In this document: piece by piece, positions 12,561 to 24,117 of the stretch | Layout of the letters: each line of letters starts with the position of its first letter | Numbering within the stretch: the stretch's first letter is position 1 | Assembly (NCBI GenBank): GCA_034769895.1 | Contig: CM068375.1 | Coordinates: forward strand, 257,825,268-257,889,267 | Length of the DNA: 64,000 bases | Direction of reading: 5' to 3' | Origin: Magicicada septendecula | Taxonomy: Eukaryota > Arthropoda > Insecta > Hemiptera > Cicadidae | Notes under the pieces: generated by a model | Told to the model about the DNA's origin: nothing | The model's input: only the letters and a program-made list of their open reading frames with translations | The model's database searches: none | Made by a program: the position numbers and the translations under genes

Positions 12561-13355
12561 AAAATAATTTTAAAAACATAACTTGCTAACAAGAACTTAA
12601 CCAAGCGTACACTATTTCTCATTGCCAATAACTTACTTTTCATGTTGTAAAATATCAACTATTGTGTATTAGATATAAGGAATATTATAATTAGTCCGTA
12701 ATCCAACTTCTGTAGTCCAAAGAACTTATTCCCTGAGATAAAATTAATTTTTATAAAACAAAACCTGTACGCCATTGTGGCATTTTACGTATGAACTGAA
12801 CGAAGCCTGACGCTGCCAACCGAGCAACTTGTAAACGCCGGAATTGTAATAAATATATGTATCATTTATCAACTGTAATTGACCAGTTAATATAAAGAAG
12901 GATTCAATAAACTTTCATGTTTCTCAATTGCTGTATGTTTGATTCATATAAAAATTTGGTAATATAAGAATTTGGGACACAAACAATAAACATACGACAG
13001 TTGACGAATTCGACTCGGCCAGACAGCGTGAGCCAATCAGGCGGCGAGGCGGAAGAATTTGAACTGAGCGACGAGAAATACGGTCGACTAGTAAGTATTG
13101 AGACAAAGTATAAAACGGCTCGCTACACACTATTAAATTTAACAAAAGTAAATAATACAAAATTAATAAATCATATAAACCAGGAATTTTACAATAGTAA
13201 TCTGACTGGAACTTACACTTACAGTGCCCATAACTCACTGCCGCCTCGTCACACAAAACTTAACGTCTGCGTTCGCAAATTCGTAATCTATATTAAACCA
13301 AAATGTTTATTTTTCCCATACAATGTTTAAGTTATTTAAGCAATTTATGTACTAT
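12561..13355. other. Unidentified stretch with a short CpG-rich patch
   Basis: Positions 13000-13085 form a CpG-rich island in AT-rich DNA, with an open frame (13001-13330) that opens STRPDSVSQSGGEAEEFELS and passes a GTAAGT donor-like site at about 13091. I recognise no domain. It could be the 5' exon of the purine-biased element or nothing at all. Confidence 0.3.
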
Positions 13356-13850
13356 TGTTACGAGAAGCCTACCGAATAACCCAGAACATTCTCCACTCTC
13401 CCCCCTCACCGGTCTAGTGTGGCAGGTGTTGCCCAGTCAAAGCCGCTCTCAAGTAGGTTCTAGTGAATTCAAGAACACTTGAGATACGCATTAAGTCAGA
13501 GTGCAGTAAGCAGGGAAAGCTATACTGGACCTCTGCGCGACCTATATAAAGCCACAGCAGCCGGCTTGTGAGTTCAGTTTAAGTGGCGATTTATTCAAGT
13601 GAGGCTCGAGTTTTATGTCGGGCGATTTGGACAGTGCGTCTCGGGTGGTGTATTGATGAAAAGTGATTATAGTGTTGAACTCCGTTATTTGACATTATTA
13701 TTGCGTGTGGACAAATCTAATTGGAATTATTGTACGAGTTCATTACGAACTATTAATTGTGACAATTAAGCTGGTTATTAGTGATTTCATTGGTGTCCTG
13801 TATTTCGTTTTCCACTGTAACATACGACGATCCGTTAGGCAGTCGTAACA
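13356..13850 (+). repeat. Solo LTR of an LTR retrotransposon
   Basis: 495 bp starting TGTTACGA and ending TCGTAACA, the usual short inverted LTR termini, flanked by a perfect 4-bp target duplication CTAT (13352-13355 and 13851-13854). Inside is a TATA box (ctatataaagcc near 13550) followed by an initiator-like TCAGT. No internal retroelement sequence adjoins it, so this is a solo LTR left by LTR-LTR recombination. Termini and target-site length suit the Ty3/Gypsy group. It is unrelated to the LTRs at 30.6 and 38.3 kb. Confidence 0.85.
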
Positions 13851-14049
13851 CTATGTATACAATTTAAACGTTCAGAGAGCTCCTAATAATAGTCACTAGA
13901 CGCCATCAAGCCGTTAACATTTCCTACTTGGCCAATAGCATGGAGCAATCTATATAAGCACTTCTTGCACATGAGTGTATGAAAATTTATTCTTGCTTAT
14001 TTTGCATTCTTAATCAAAACCAGTAAAAGATTATAATTTTGTTTCTCTC

Positions 14050-14892
14050 ACCCGCATAAACTGATACTCCTCACTTACCGAAATCTTAGTCTCCGTCTCC
14101 CGGTGTTGAACGTACAGTATGTAGTCACGAAGACGTAATAGATTTCAGTACAGAGTCCGAGTGACCAAATAGTCAGCCCACAAGCTGTCAAATCGGCGGC
14201 ACGTTGTATTAAAAGGTGGTTTGTGATCAGATGATGGTGTGAGTGTTCGGAAAAAAGCTTTCATTATTGTGTCGTCTATACCATATAGTGGCTGAGAAAA
14301 GCACTCCACAACATTGTAAAAGTATTGTACATTACAAACTTTATTACTTCAAAAATTGAATTCAAGTTATCAGACACAAAAAGCTTGTATTTATATAGAC
14401 ACGATTTTCTGCCAACATCGCTCTTGACATTTTTAGAATTTATACTACAGACGTTTGACGGGATATATATATATATACGTTCAGTCTGTTGTATTATATT
14501 TCGTATTAAGAATCGTCAAAGGTTCTTGAAATATGAATGCTTAAATAATCACTATCGCTCTCGTAGGAGTTTGAACGCAGTTTGTCGACGCTAACATATG
14601 CTTTGCCTACCTGAGTCTTTTGTAATCCAACGCTAAGAGTCTGGTCAAGTTTCTTATTTTCGATTTCTTTTGTCGTATATCAAATCAATAGTACCGTACG
14701 TTATGTACTATCTGTTGATAGTTTGGAAAACGTAATGCTTATACACTGAGCTTTGTTACAAATCGTCTAATTAGATATTCTATATTCAACGTTTCCTTGT
14801 CTCTATAAATTCACGTTCCAAATTATTATTAACAGACGTTAATTACATGAAAAACAGTGTTACGGAACTATACTTAATTACACTGGTTAACA
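14050..14892 (+). repeat. Diverged repeat B, copy 2
   Basis: Same-orientation partner of 6205-7042, with the same landmark words in the same order. It stops at about 14892 where copy 1 continues into block C. Confidence 0.8.
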
Positions 14893-15499
14893 GTGTATCG
14901 GTAACACAGACCAAATTATCACTTTTATTATTCATTTTGCTTGTAATTTAAATATCAGCTTTTAAATGTCCTAGCACATCACATTATAATAATACCATAC
15001 TTTTAATTGTCACCATCTAACATAATTTAGTAATTTGACTAGTCGCAGTTGGCAACATGCAGGTTAGTGGTGGGGGTTTTCGACTATCGCCTGTGTATTC
15101 GCCTATGTAGTAGAGTGACGTTGGATTACCTTCGTATTCACACACAGTTCAGAAGCGGCCTTTGTTAAGTTTGGTAGTGTGTGTTTCTTAAGTACAGTTT
15201 ACTTTTAAAATATCAAGTTTTCACTGTAGATCTTATAAAAATTCATTACATAAGTTTTGTATTATGGACGTTTTGTATTAAAGTCACAAGTTAAAATTAT
15301 GTAACGAAAGAAGTAAAAAAGCCTGATTTTTGCATTTTGGTTGTAAAATTGGTGGTGATCAAGAAAAATATTAGGCTCCTCATGTTTCTTGTGTAGCTGT
15401 AATGTGACTCCACCCAGTTCAATGGATGAAAGGCAAAACAAGCTCTATACCATTTGCCATCCCTATGGTGTGGCGTGAGCAATCACTTTGAATACAGAA

Positions 15500-16490
15500 G
15501 GACATTTAAAAAACAAACACATAAAGTTGAATATGATACCCGAATGTGCCGTCTGCTCTTTGACCGGTTCCTCATGGAGACGGCTTACCAATACCAATTC
15601 CACCATTGAAGTGGGACGTTACTAATACTTCAGACCTTAGTGACAGTGATGATAAACAAACTAATAAAAATGTAGATCCTTCTGAGAACAAGTGTACGTT
15701 GTACATTCCATTTATACTCCTCAAATATCCAGTGTACCTCGCTTTATCCAACAAAACCGGTTATATGGTTTATTACGTGACTTGGGCCTTTGAAAACAAC
15801 AGGCTGGACTTCTCGGTTCTAGATTGGCACATGGAATAAGCATTACATCTTTTAGATACAGAAATGCTACTTTCTCAGTGATTTATAAATTGAATGGATC
15901 TTCTGCATATGTATTGGCATCGGTGCATCGGTGCTGTTCTAGACTGAACCAGGAATGGACCATAAACCTACAAAATGGCGTCTTTTAACTGATTCATCTA
16001 AACACAGCTTAAAAGCAGTTTTACTTTACATAGAAACAAGAAACCACCTATACCAGTTGCTTATTCAGTTTCAATGAAGAACCACATGATAAAATGGTGG
16101 CCGTTTTGAAGCAAATACATAGAAACAGTTTAACTGGAAATTTTGTGGAAATGGGCCTTTAAGGTTGGTTGACAAAATATTTCTCTTGTTTATGTTTATG
16201 GGTTAGCAGAGCAACAAAACAGCATGTTTTAAAACAAGACTGGCAAAAGAGAACTTTTAGACCAGGTGATCAAAATGTCTTGTACGCCCCTCTTGTCGAA
16301 TTCGAAAAATGTTTCTTCCTCCGCTTTACATTAAGCTGGGATTGATGAAACATTATGAGCATGCGAACGTTTAAGAGAACGTTTTCTGCAATTAAGTGAA
16401 TACAAATAAAAGAAGGTATATTTACTCTCTTTTAAAAAATCGGTATGGAGAATCATACATGACTTCCATGTTGTAAGATTTATGTTTAAA
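15500..16490 (+). pseudogene. Remnant of repeat-family protein, central part
   Basis: Contains the diagnostic order of a tryptophan-led motif with DSS..SLKAVLL, then AYSVSMK, then a Val-Phe-Leu-Pro-like stretch and an SDAKIKEGIF-like stretch (IQIKEGIFTLF is seen near 16405). No frame stays open for more than about 80 codons, so it is a decayed copy. Function is unknown. In other genomes the family appears as an uncharacterised multi-copy protein, probably transposon-borne. Confidence 0.6.
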
Positions 16491-17099
16491 ATAATTTACT
16501 TGAATTCGGTTCGGTAATTTCTAAAAAAATATAGTCTACCCTCAAACTAATTTCACTATTTATAGATTTTTTTGTTATTATGGGGTTGTCGTTTAATACA
16601 ATGTTGTTTTCAGTCACTTTATCCATAAAAATTAGATAGGCTTACTTTATTCTTATAAAGAAACCCAACTACGCAGATAATTATCCCTCCTCCGAAGCTC
16701 TCCGAAGTCACTCATGGACCCTGAGCATCTTGTAGAGGGTTCATTCCCTAAAGACGAAAAGTCTGTCTATGAACTGTTCCTCTGTAAACACGTGCAGTTA
16801 CACTGCCCGGCGATCCACAGGAAGCAAATCGACAACAAAAGCGTGCAAATGTGTGTGTGTAGGTGTGTGTGTCTTGCCTGCCTTTTTATTGCGGTAATCA
16901 TAATAATAAAATGGAAACGTAAATATTAGATAATTGAGATATGCTTGCCTGCCACGAACGATATATTTTCTCTCATACAAGATTTAAATTAAAATGAAAA
17001 AATATAGAATTTTGTTAAAGTGAAATAAAATGTTTCCATAGAAACTACTTCTTTGTTGTCAATAATGTATTACACATATGAAACTACACTCCATCATCA

Positions 17100-17480
17100 A
17101 CTACCATTTTAATTTATAGACAATTACCCCCTTACCCTTCAACTACCCTTTTTATTTATAGATATTTCATCCATCTTTCTACAGTGGATTATTATGACCT
17201 TCTTTTAAGGATACTTTATTTATCAAAATTAAGCACTTTACTCTTGTTAAAACGTAAAACGTTGCAGGTAAACTACCCCTTCCCCTTAACCGATCTTCAC
17301 CAAAATCAATAGACCTCGAGTCCTCTACAATTCAGAACTTTTTGAAAAAATTATTTGATTTTGTTTGAATTTGCGGCAGTTATCGTTTGACACAGAAAAA
17401 TTCTACACACAGACACTTTTCGAAAAATCACTTTTTTCATGTTTTGAGGGAAGTACAATCAGAATTTGCAATTATCTCGA
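17100..17480. repeat. Probable dispersed repeat fragment inside the element
   Basis: Runs of pyrimidine-rich text (ccccttacccttcaactacc, ccgatcttcaccaaaatcaa) resemble non-coding tails of arthropod retroposons, but I cannot assign a family. It separates the central and C-terminal parts of the surrounding pseudogene. Confidence 0.3.
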
Positions 17481-17639
17481 ACACAATTTTGTTTTTGCCA
17501 TGACCATACTTCCATTTCCTTATGGAACATGGAAGTAAAAAGAAAAGTTCCTTATATTAGAAAAGTGCTTTTGAAGGAAAACTCAACCAAATGGAATTAG
17601 GAACATGTAAAAATAAAAGAATTTATAAATAACAAAACA

Positions 17640-17960
17640 GAAGAAAGTTACAAAAATCGTAATAGGAGAGATTTTGAAGTATTACCAAGTCGTGGGATGT
17701 CGAATGTCGCTAAAAATAAATTGTCGTCATTTGCGTAGTGATTTTTCACAGAAAATCTTGGCTCGGTTAATAATGAACAAGGAGAGAGGTTCCATCAGGG
17801 CATTAGGACGATGGAGACCCGATATCAAGGTCGCTGGGACTCAGCAATAATGGATGACTACCGGTGACTTGTCAGAAGAGAAGATTTGACTCCACATAAA
17901 AGGAAAAATAAGAAAATATCGTATTCAGAGTATATCGGCATTATTTTGTTATTTTCTTTT
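17640..17960 (+). pseudogene. Remnant of repeat-family protein, C-terminal part
   Basis: One frame reads FFTENLGSV, then NEQGERFHQGIRTMETRYQG, then RW and DDYR, followed by a basic tail. This matches the conserved C-terminal block of the family (ENLG..S.EQGERFHQD..TME.RYQGRW). Stops are present. It belongs with the remnant at 15.5-16.5 kb. Confidence 0.7.
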
Positions 17961-18206
17961 TATGTAGCCTATGTAGTCGAATAAAACGTTGTTTCGTGAT
18001 AAATAACAAAGATACTACTTAATAAAATGAATATTCCGGTAGTTACTTTTTCAATTTTTTGTGATATGTGCAATTTTGCTTGTAACAAAAAAAATATACG
18101 AGTTGCAGACTTTCTGCAATTATTTCTCAAATTTCTACTGTGGAATTAATTAAGTAGAAGTAGGTAATTTTACTGATGCTACACAATTTTTTTTGATACC
18201 GGTGCT

Positions 18207-18585
18207 ATAGACATTACAGTATATATTACTGTCTTGAAAAATCACGTAAGTAGTTTGTCTATTATATAGTAATTGTTGCTAAAGGCTTGTACAAAATTAT
18301 CTACGGGTTAATTTCACTTAGTTTTTTAAATCTTTTAATCTTCTTGAAACGTTAACTGAATACATAACCTATATCATTTATTTCCTTATTTACACTTCAA
18401 AGTAGGCCTACAGCCAGTCTACTTTCTACATTCATCACTAAACATTTATTTTAATTTTAACGTCTTTGTTTAACTGAGCAAAATATAATATTTGTGTGTA
18501 CATTGCTCGTAAAAAGAAGTAACTTTATAGAAATATTGTAACAAAATACGTGTTGGATAGGCCTATTTGGTTTTGTTCAAAACGG
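18207..18585 (+). repeat. Diverged repeat C, copy 2
   Basis: Same-orientation partner of 7043-7420, including gaaaaatcacgtaa, a taggcctac word and matching flanks. It resumes exactly where block B' was interrupted. Confidence 0.75.
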
Positions 18586-18965
18586 TTAATATGTGTGGCT
18601 GTGTACGGTTCGGAGGCATAGACATTTGGTAAAAGGAAGCACAGACTGGAGGCTTTTGAGACTTGGTGTTTGGGACGGCTCCAGATTTTCTCATGAAAAT
18701 ACAAATCCTCGCATAGAAACTAAATGATAAACGAGTAATGTGGAAACACCTGAATAACAGAAGATATAAGTGGATTGGACATCCAATCAGATATAATACG
18801 TCATATAAGTAGGAACTAGGGAGTAAGATATTCAGAACACTGCCAAGAAAACAATTCAAGGAACAAGTAATTAAGAGCGTCGTGGGAGGAAGTTATAGCA
18901 AAGTGAAGATGATGGCACTGGAGAGGAAGTTGTGAGGAAGCCGGTATTTAGTCACCAACTAATCT
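18586..18965 (+). pseudogene. LINE reverse transcriptase, 3' terminal remnant
   Basis: Conceptual translation shows YGSEA, then RLEAFETWCLGRLQIF, then RYKWIGHPIR. This is the order found at the C-terminus of RTE/Jockey-like LINE polyproteins (YGSE.W, LEAFEMWC.RR, W.GHILR). Stops and frame changes are present, and the catalytic YxDD region is missing, as expected for a 5'-truncated copy. Confidence 0.7.
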
Positions 18966-18969
18966 GAGA

Positions 18970-19452
18970 ATTGAGGACCGAAGAGAGAAGTCGTGTATCT
19001 TAGTCGGCGGTTATGTATAATTTAATCAAAACGTATGATTATATTTTAGTGTCAAATAAAATACGATAGATATAACAGCGATAGAAAGTATGAAATAGAC
19101 ACGTAGCTCACCTTTTATGTTATATACTCTATAACTCAGAATATTTACATTTAGTGTTTATTAAGGAGCACGTGGATGTAGGTTGGGGTGTTTTTTCGCC
19201 CGTGGAAAAGCGTGCCTGAGGGTTTTATTGTTATATAATCATAATAATAGTAAAGTTGCCATTTACGTACGTCAGATACATTTTATTGTTGCAATATCTA
19301 TATCTACAATATATTGTTCACCAAAACAAAATTGTCTTCCAACATTACATGAACTTTATGAACGTTCGTGAATCCTTCTAAAAAATATCTACTGTACAAC
19401 TAAGAACTAAAACACTGGCATGCACATGCTTACAGACCCAAACACCTACCCG

Positions 19453-19455
<3 letters not shown>
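18970..19455. other. No recognisable feature; left flank of the Polinton
   Basis: AT-rich sequence between the LINE tail and the CA microsatellite. Confidence 0.5.

Positions 19456-19507
<52 letters not shown>
19456..19507. repeat. (CA)n microsatellite
   Basis: About 25 uninterrupted CA units just outside the Polinton boundary. Confidence 0.97.
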
Positions 19508-19509
<2 letters not shown>

Positions 19510-19857
19510 GCTTAGTTGATTTCAGTAGTAGCCTATGTTGGGTAGGATACGGAGCCACTTCCATGTCAACTAATATAAAACACAATTGAAGTGGCTCAGA
19601 ATTCTCCCCAACGTTTACCGAGGGGGCACCAAGGGGGCGGGGCAGGCTGATCATGACGTGATGTCACGACTTACCCCCCTCGTCAACCACTGTTTCAGTA
19701 TTCCACCCCCCTGTCCACCACTGGCTCTCTATCCTCTTCAACTTTTGGGGGGGCAGGCTATCTATTGTTTCCGTATTGTCTATTGTTTTAGTACCACTGG
19801 CTCCGTATCCTCTCCAACTTTTACCGGTGGAGGGCGGGGTAGGCTGTCTTGTTTTAG

Positions 19858-20035
19858 TACCGTCTATTGTTTCCGTATTGTTTATTGTTTCCGTATCGCC
19901 TAATATTTTAGCGATGCTATTGTTTCCGTAGCGCCTATTGTTTCCGTATCGCCTAATGTATTAGCGATGCTATTGTTCCAGTAGCGCCTATTGTTGTATT
20001 CGTGTTATTGTTTCCGTATCGCCTATTGTGTGCAA
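19858..20035 (+). repeat. 18-bp minisatellite in the left terminal repeat
   Basis: Repeats of a unit close to tattgtttccgtatcgcc, with variants ending in tattagcgatgc. The mirror-image array is at 47930-48115. Confidence 0.85.
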
Positions 20036-20048
20036 ATATTTTCTCAAA

Positions 20049-20580
20049 TTAATTCGTTCTCGTTCATTTCGGTCTCGGTCTGTGTGCGTGTGTGTGCGTG
20101 CGCGCGCAAATTTTTTCGCAAATTATGTAGTTCTCGTTCATTTCGGTTAGTGGGGAAAAGGTATATCAACTCTTCAGTCACTGATATATCCGTTCCACAA
20201 AAATAACGTTCCAAAATACCTGTTATAGGTATATCGGTCCATGAGGTAGGTCATGGCCGATTGTGAGGTCGTCGATCCGGTCATCAGAGTAGATCGTAAC
20301 GGGTCTGGTTCCTGTTCATTTCGGTCTAGTTCTCGTTCACTTCGGTCTCCGTTCTCGTTCATCTAGGTCTCGGTCAGTTCGTGGTCGGGCTCTTCTTTTC
20401 GGTCTAGTTCTCGTTAATTTCGATCTAGTTCTCGTTCACTTCGGTCTCGTTCTCGTTCATCTCGGTCTCGGTCAGTTCGTCGTTGGGCTCTTCATTTCGG
20501 TCTATGTCTCGTTCATTTCGGTCTAGTTCTCTTTCGTTTCGGTCTAGTTCTCGTTCGTTTCGGTTCTCGTTCGTATTCGA
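20049..20580 (+). repeat. About 21-bp minisatellite in the left terminal repeat
   Basis: Tandem units near gttctcgttcatttcggtcta, imperfect and interspersed. The mirror array is at 47405-47655, with outliers to 47905. The 21-nt period keeps reading frame, so open frames across it are artefacts of repetition. Confidence 0.9.
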
Positions 20581-21869
20581 GGCTCGGGCTCGTCCGCAAG
20601 ACGCGAAATAACAAACGTATTACCAACCTCTTACAACTAAAAAGATAAAAAATATAATAAAATGTAATAAATAAAGTTAGATATTATAAAAGTAATAGGT
20701 CATATACAGAAATACAATGTTTAATCGATGTAAATAGTATAATTTTAAAAAAAATTAATATTAAAAAAATTAAAATTAAAAAATTAAAAAAAAAGGTCTC
20801 TGGACGACACGTCGGTCGCGAGTCTCGAGATAAGACTGAAAGGTATAGCGAACGAGCTCCCGGTTATATAGACGGACGATCCCCCACCCCTTCATGCTCT
20901 ATTGTTGCGTGTAACTACTGCAAAACATCCTGTCAACATGTATTGCACAATACTGTTTCGCAATATGACGCAACGGTTCCACTTGACATACTTAAACAGC
21001 TCGCCAATACCTCCCCCCCCGCCATTCCGGTCCATCGATGGCCTCGGATCCTCCTCACGTTGTCCGCGGAGGCAGCGGATGGGTGTACTGTTGGCGTAGT
21101 GAGTGTGTGTGTGTGTGTGTGTGTGCGTGTGTGTGTGATACTGTTGCGCAATATGATGCAACGGTTCCACTTGACCTACTTCAACAGCTCGCCACTACAC
21201 TCCCCCCGTCAATCGATGGCCTCGGATCCTCCACACGGTGTACGCGGAGGCCGCGGAGGGGGTACTGTTGGCGTAGTGTGTGTGTGTGTGTGTGTGTGAT
21301 ACTGTTGCGAAATAATATGATGCAACAGCTCTATCGATCGAATCGTGACGTAATGAGTCACATTGATCTACTTCAACAGCTCTCCACCACCTCCCCCGTC
21401 TATCTATGGCCTCGGATCGTCCCCATTCCCCCTCCCCCTCTCATGTTCTACTAACGAGCGTAACTTTTGCACCATACTATTGCGCAACGATATGATGCAA
21501 CGTGGGAATAACCGACACTCGAGGAAAATTGAAAACAGATGGCCAGCACCAGCGTGAGAAAGAGAGTAAAAGGATTTTCTACGCTGTAAACCGGAATTGA
21601 ATCAAAAGCCTTGAATAAGGTTGCGCAATAATATGCTCGTGCCTATATATTGTACAGATTTACCGCCAAGACCTCAGTTAGCAGCTGAAGACGCTGCTGA
21701 AAACAAGTGGATTCTAACCTAAAAAAGTGTGTTACTGCCTTTGTCTCAGTTAGCAACCGGAGACGTTGGTGAAAACTAGTGATTTTCTATCCTTAAAAAA
21801 GTGTGTTTATTTCGTGTACGTCGTAGTACAGAACCATGGCGATATATAGAACTCGTACGATCGCGCTCG

Positions 21870-23848
21870 CGCTTAACGGGTGTGTAAAACAATGAAGTAT
21901 ATCGATTTCGAAGACGGCGTGGACACAGTATCCGTATTTTCGGACAGAATGGCTGACGTATTCCGGACGACGTACGCGCCGAATCACGCGATATGGGGCA
22001 CAGTTTCAAGTGGTACCTAGCCCTACGCGTCGTATTCAAGAAACTCGTATCCGATAGCGAACTGAAGCAGACGAGAGTGTTTCGTTCACGTATGCAACTC
22101 GTTTGACCCGCGGCGGAGGACGCTGAAGACGTAAACGAACAGTACACGGAGTGCGTGGAAAAAGTGCTCGAAGCGGTTTCGAAGTTCACTCGCGAAGGTA
22201 GCGGATGGGTCGAGAACGGGATCTTGGCCATCGAAGTGAACTTGTTTAAATATCGTCCTCTCGCCGGAACCAGTTACATACCAACACCGAAGAAATTATC
22301 AAGGAAGGAAGCGTTAATCAACGTGCAAAACCTACACGACGAGAAATGGTTCCTCTGGTCTGTTTTAGCCGGGTTACATCCGATCGCGTCTCACCCGAAC
22401 CGCGTGTCTCGATACAGACATTACGAAAACGAGCTGAATATGGATGGTATCGACTATCCGGTGCCGGTGACTCAAATTAAAAAATTTTTAAAACAAAACG
22501 CGAACAATTCGGTGAACGTGTTTGGTTACGAAAGTGAAATTAACGAGTTCGGATATAGAAAAGACGAAGTGTACCCTATTCGGATAACTTAGCACAAAGA
22601 CAGGACGCACGTGAATTTTTTATTAATGGTCAATGAGGAAGGGCTCAAACATGACTGTGTTATTAGAAACATTTCTCGTTTGCCATAAGCAGAGATAATA
22701 ATCCGGCTTTCTTCTGTAATTACTGCCTCCAAAGATTTCGCGACAATACGGATTCTGAAATGGCGCGAAAACGACTCGAGGATCACGAGGTACTCTGCAC
22801 GCCGCACGGAGCGCAAAAAGTCGAACTGCCGACCGGAAAACACGGCTATAGGTATTTTAAGGACTACACGAAGTGTCACAGGGTACCGTACACGGTTTAC
22901 GGGGACTGAAACTTTTCTTCGCCCAGTGTACGGATGTACGCGCGAAGAGGACAGATCACACTCGCAGGACATCGCGCATCACGTCCCGTGTAGTTTCTGC
23001 TACGTGATCGTCGATTGGACGGGGAAAGCCATGAAAGAACCCGTCTTGTACCGCAGCGGCGGCGGCGGCGGCGGCGGTAATGACGTGGTGGAGACGTTTC
23101 TTTGGACTCTTCGCGAATACGTGCAGTGACTCGAACGCTATTTCGACAGACCGCTTCGCATGACCGACGACAACGAACGCAATTTCCAGAACGCCACCGC
23201 CTGTCATCTGTGCAAGAAGAGTATCGAGCGCGGCGACGAAGCGGACGACAAAGTATGAAACCACGATCACGTGACGGGCGAGTACTTCGGAGCCCCGCAC
23301 AACACGTGCAATTTAAACTATAACGTGCCGCAACACGTTCCCGTCTCCTTCCATAACCTGCGCGTATACGATTGCCACCATCTCATCCAACCGTTCGGAA
23401 AATTTAATCACGATGAAATCAAGTGTGTGGCCATGACCAGCGAGCGGTACGTGTCTGTGTCCCTCGGCCGCCTCCGCTTTCTTAATTCCGCGCAGTTTAT
23501 GAACGCGTCGTTGGAAAACTTGGCGAAGAACTTGCGAAAAGACAAATTTAAAATACTACGACAGTGTATGCGAACGGACGGAAACAACGAAGACGAAGAC
23601 GAAGAACGCGTTGACATGCTGGTCAGAAAGGGGGTGTACCCGTACGAGTACGTGACGGACGAAAGGAAGTTTGAGGACGTGTCTCTGCCCGCGCCGAAAC
23701 ATTTCTACAACCGTCTTGCCGAGACGACCGTGTCGGACGAAGATTACACGCACGCGCAAAACGTTTGGACGGCTTTCGTGATGCAAACATTAGGCAAGTA
23801 TCACGACCTCTACCTAAAGACCGACGTGTTGCTGTTGGCCGACTTATG
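21870..23848 (+). pseudogene. Polinton protein-primed DNA polymerase B, N-terminal and exonuclease parts
   Basis: Replicates the element. The N-terminal region carries the strongly conserved block with LAGTSYIPTPKKL, LHPIASHPNRVSRY and VPVTQIKKF. Next come a zinc-finger-like CNYC patch and an endonuclease VII-like region (CHLC, then NHDHVTGEYFG and NTCNLNY). The 3'-5' exonuclease end follows with HDLYLKTDVLLLADL. These are the order and motifs of the pPolB proteins of arthropod Polintons. The polymerase palm region is not seen in this window; a Penelope-like element adjoins the end of the recognisable part. The gene is broken at several points. First gene inside the left terminal repeat, same strand as all others. 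Confidence 0.88.
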
Positions 23849-24117
23849 TAAATTTTCCCAAATGTTCATTATGGTGCCTTTGTGTGGTATATGTTTTATT
23901 AGTGTTACATTGGTTATGTCTGGGAATTCATGTCCTGTGTTTATTGCATGTGTGGCTAAATTGGATTTATATATTTCTGGTTTTTTGTATGCATTAAGTG
24001 TTCAAAATAACGTTTTTTCAGCTGTTTTTTTGTTTGTCCTATGTAACACTTATTGCAATCTTGGCATTCAATTTTGTATATGCCGTTAGTTGTTGTATTA
24101 TCTTTGTTGTATTATTT

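Larger units (their letters stand above)
14893..18206 (+). mobile_element. Decayed arthropod multi-copy repeat gene element inserted in repeat B-C
   Basis: Limits are set by comparison with the unbroken sequence at 7042/7043. Fragments of one protein family, which I recall as multi-copy in arthropod genomes, occur in order on the plus strand. Near 15970-16020 is a WRLLTDSSKHSLKAVLL-like stretch, then VAYSVSMK. Near 16300 come remnants of the FLPPLHIKLG region. Near 17750-17890 are FFTENLGSV, ERFHQGIRTMETRYQGRW and DDYR, the usual C-terminal part. Many stops and frame changes break it, and 16.5-17.65 kb carries unrelated repeat DNA. I do not know the transposon class of this family. Weak inverted similarity around ATCGGTA/CCGGTAT at the two ends could be terminal repeats. 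Confidence 0.65.
19524..21870 (+). repeat. Polinton left terminal inverted repeat
   Basis: About 2.35 kb matching the reverse complement of 45990-48450, from the outer AGTAGTA...GGATACGG terminus to an inner stretch around the words ggagacgttggtgaaaacta and cgtagtacag. It holds two minisatellites, several (GT)n tracts and a 75-bp imperfect tandem duplication (21670-21815). The left copy has an extra AT-rich segment (about 20630-20880) not seen on the right. Unusually long for the family and rich in internal repeats. Confidence 0.88.

Noticed and set aside
16714-16980. Short frames with a membrane-like tail (CLFIAVIIIIKW)
   Set aside because: Arises from a GT-rich patch and AT-rich DNA; lies inside a decayed inserted element.
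19586-20206. Frames with repeated YCFRIVYCF peptides
   Set aside because: Translation of the 18-bp minisatellite in the left terminal repeat.
22589-23300. Minus-strand frames under the Polinton polymerase, including a poly-Ala frame
   Set aside because: Antisense of the conserved polymerase gene; the Ala run is a GGC repeat.
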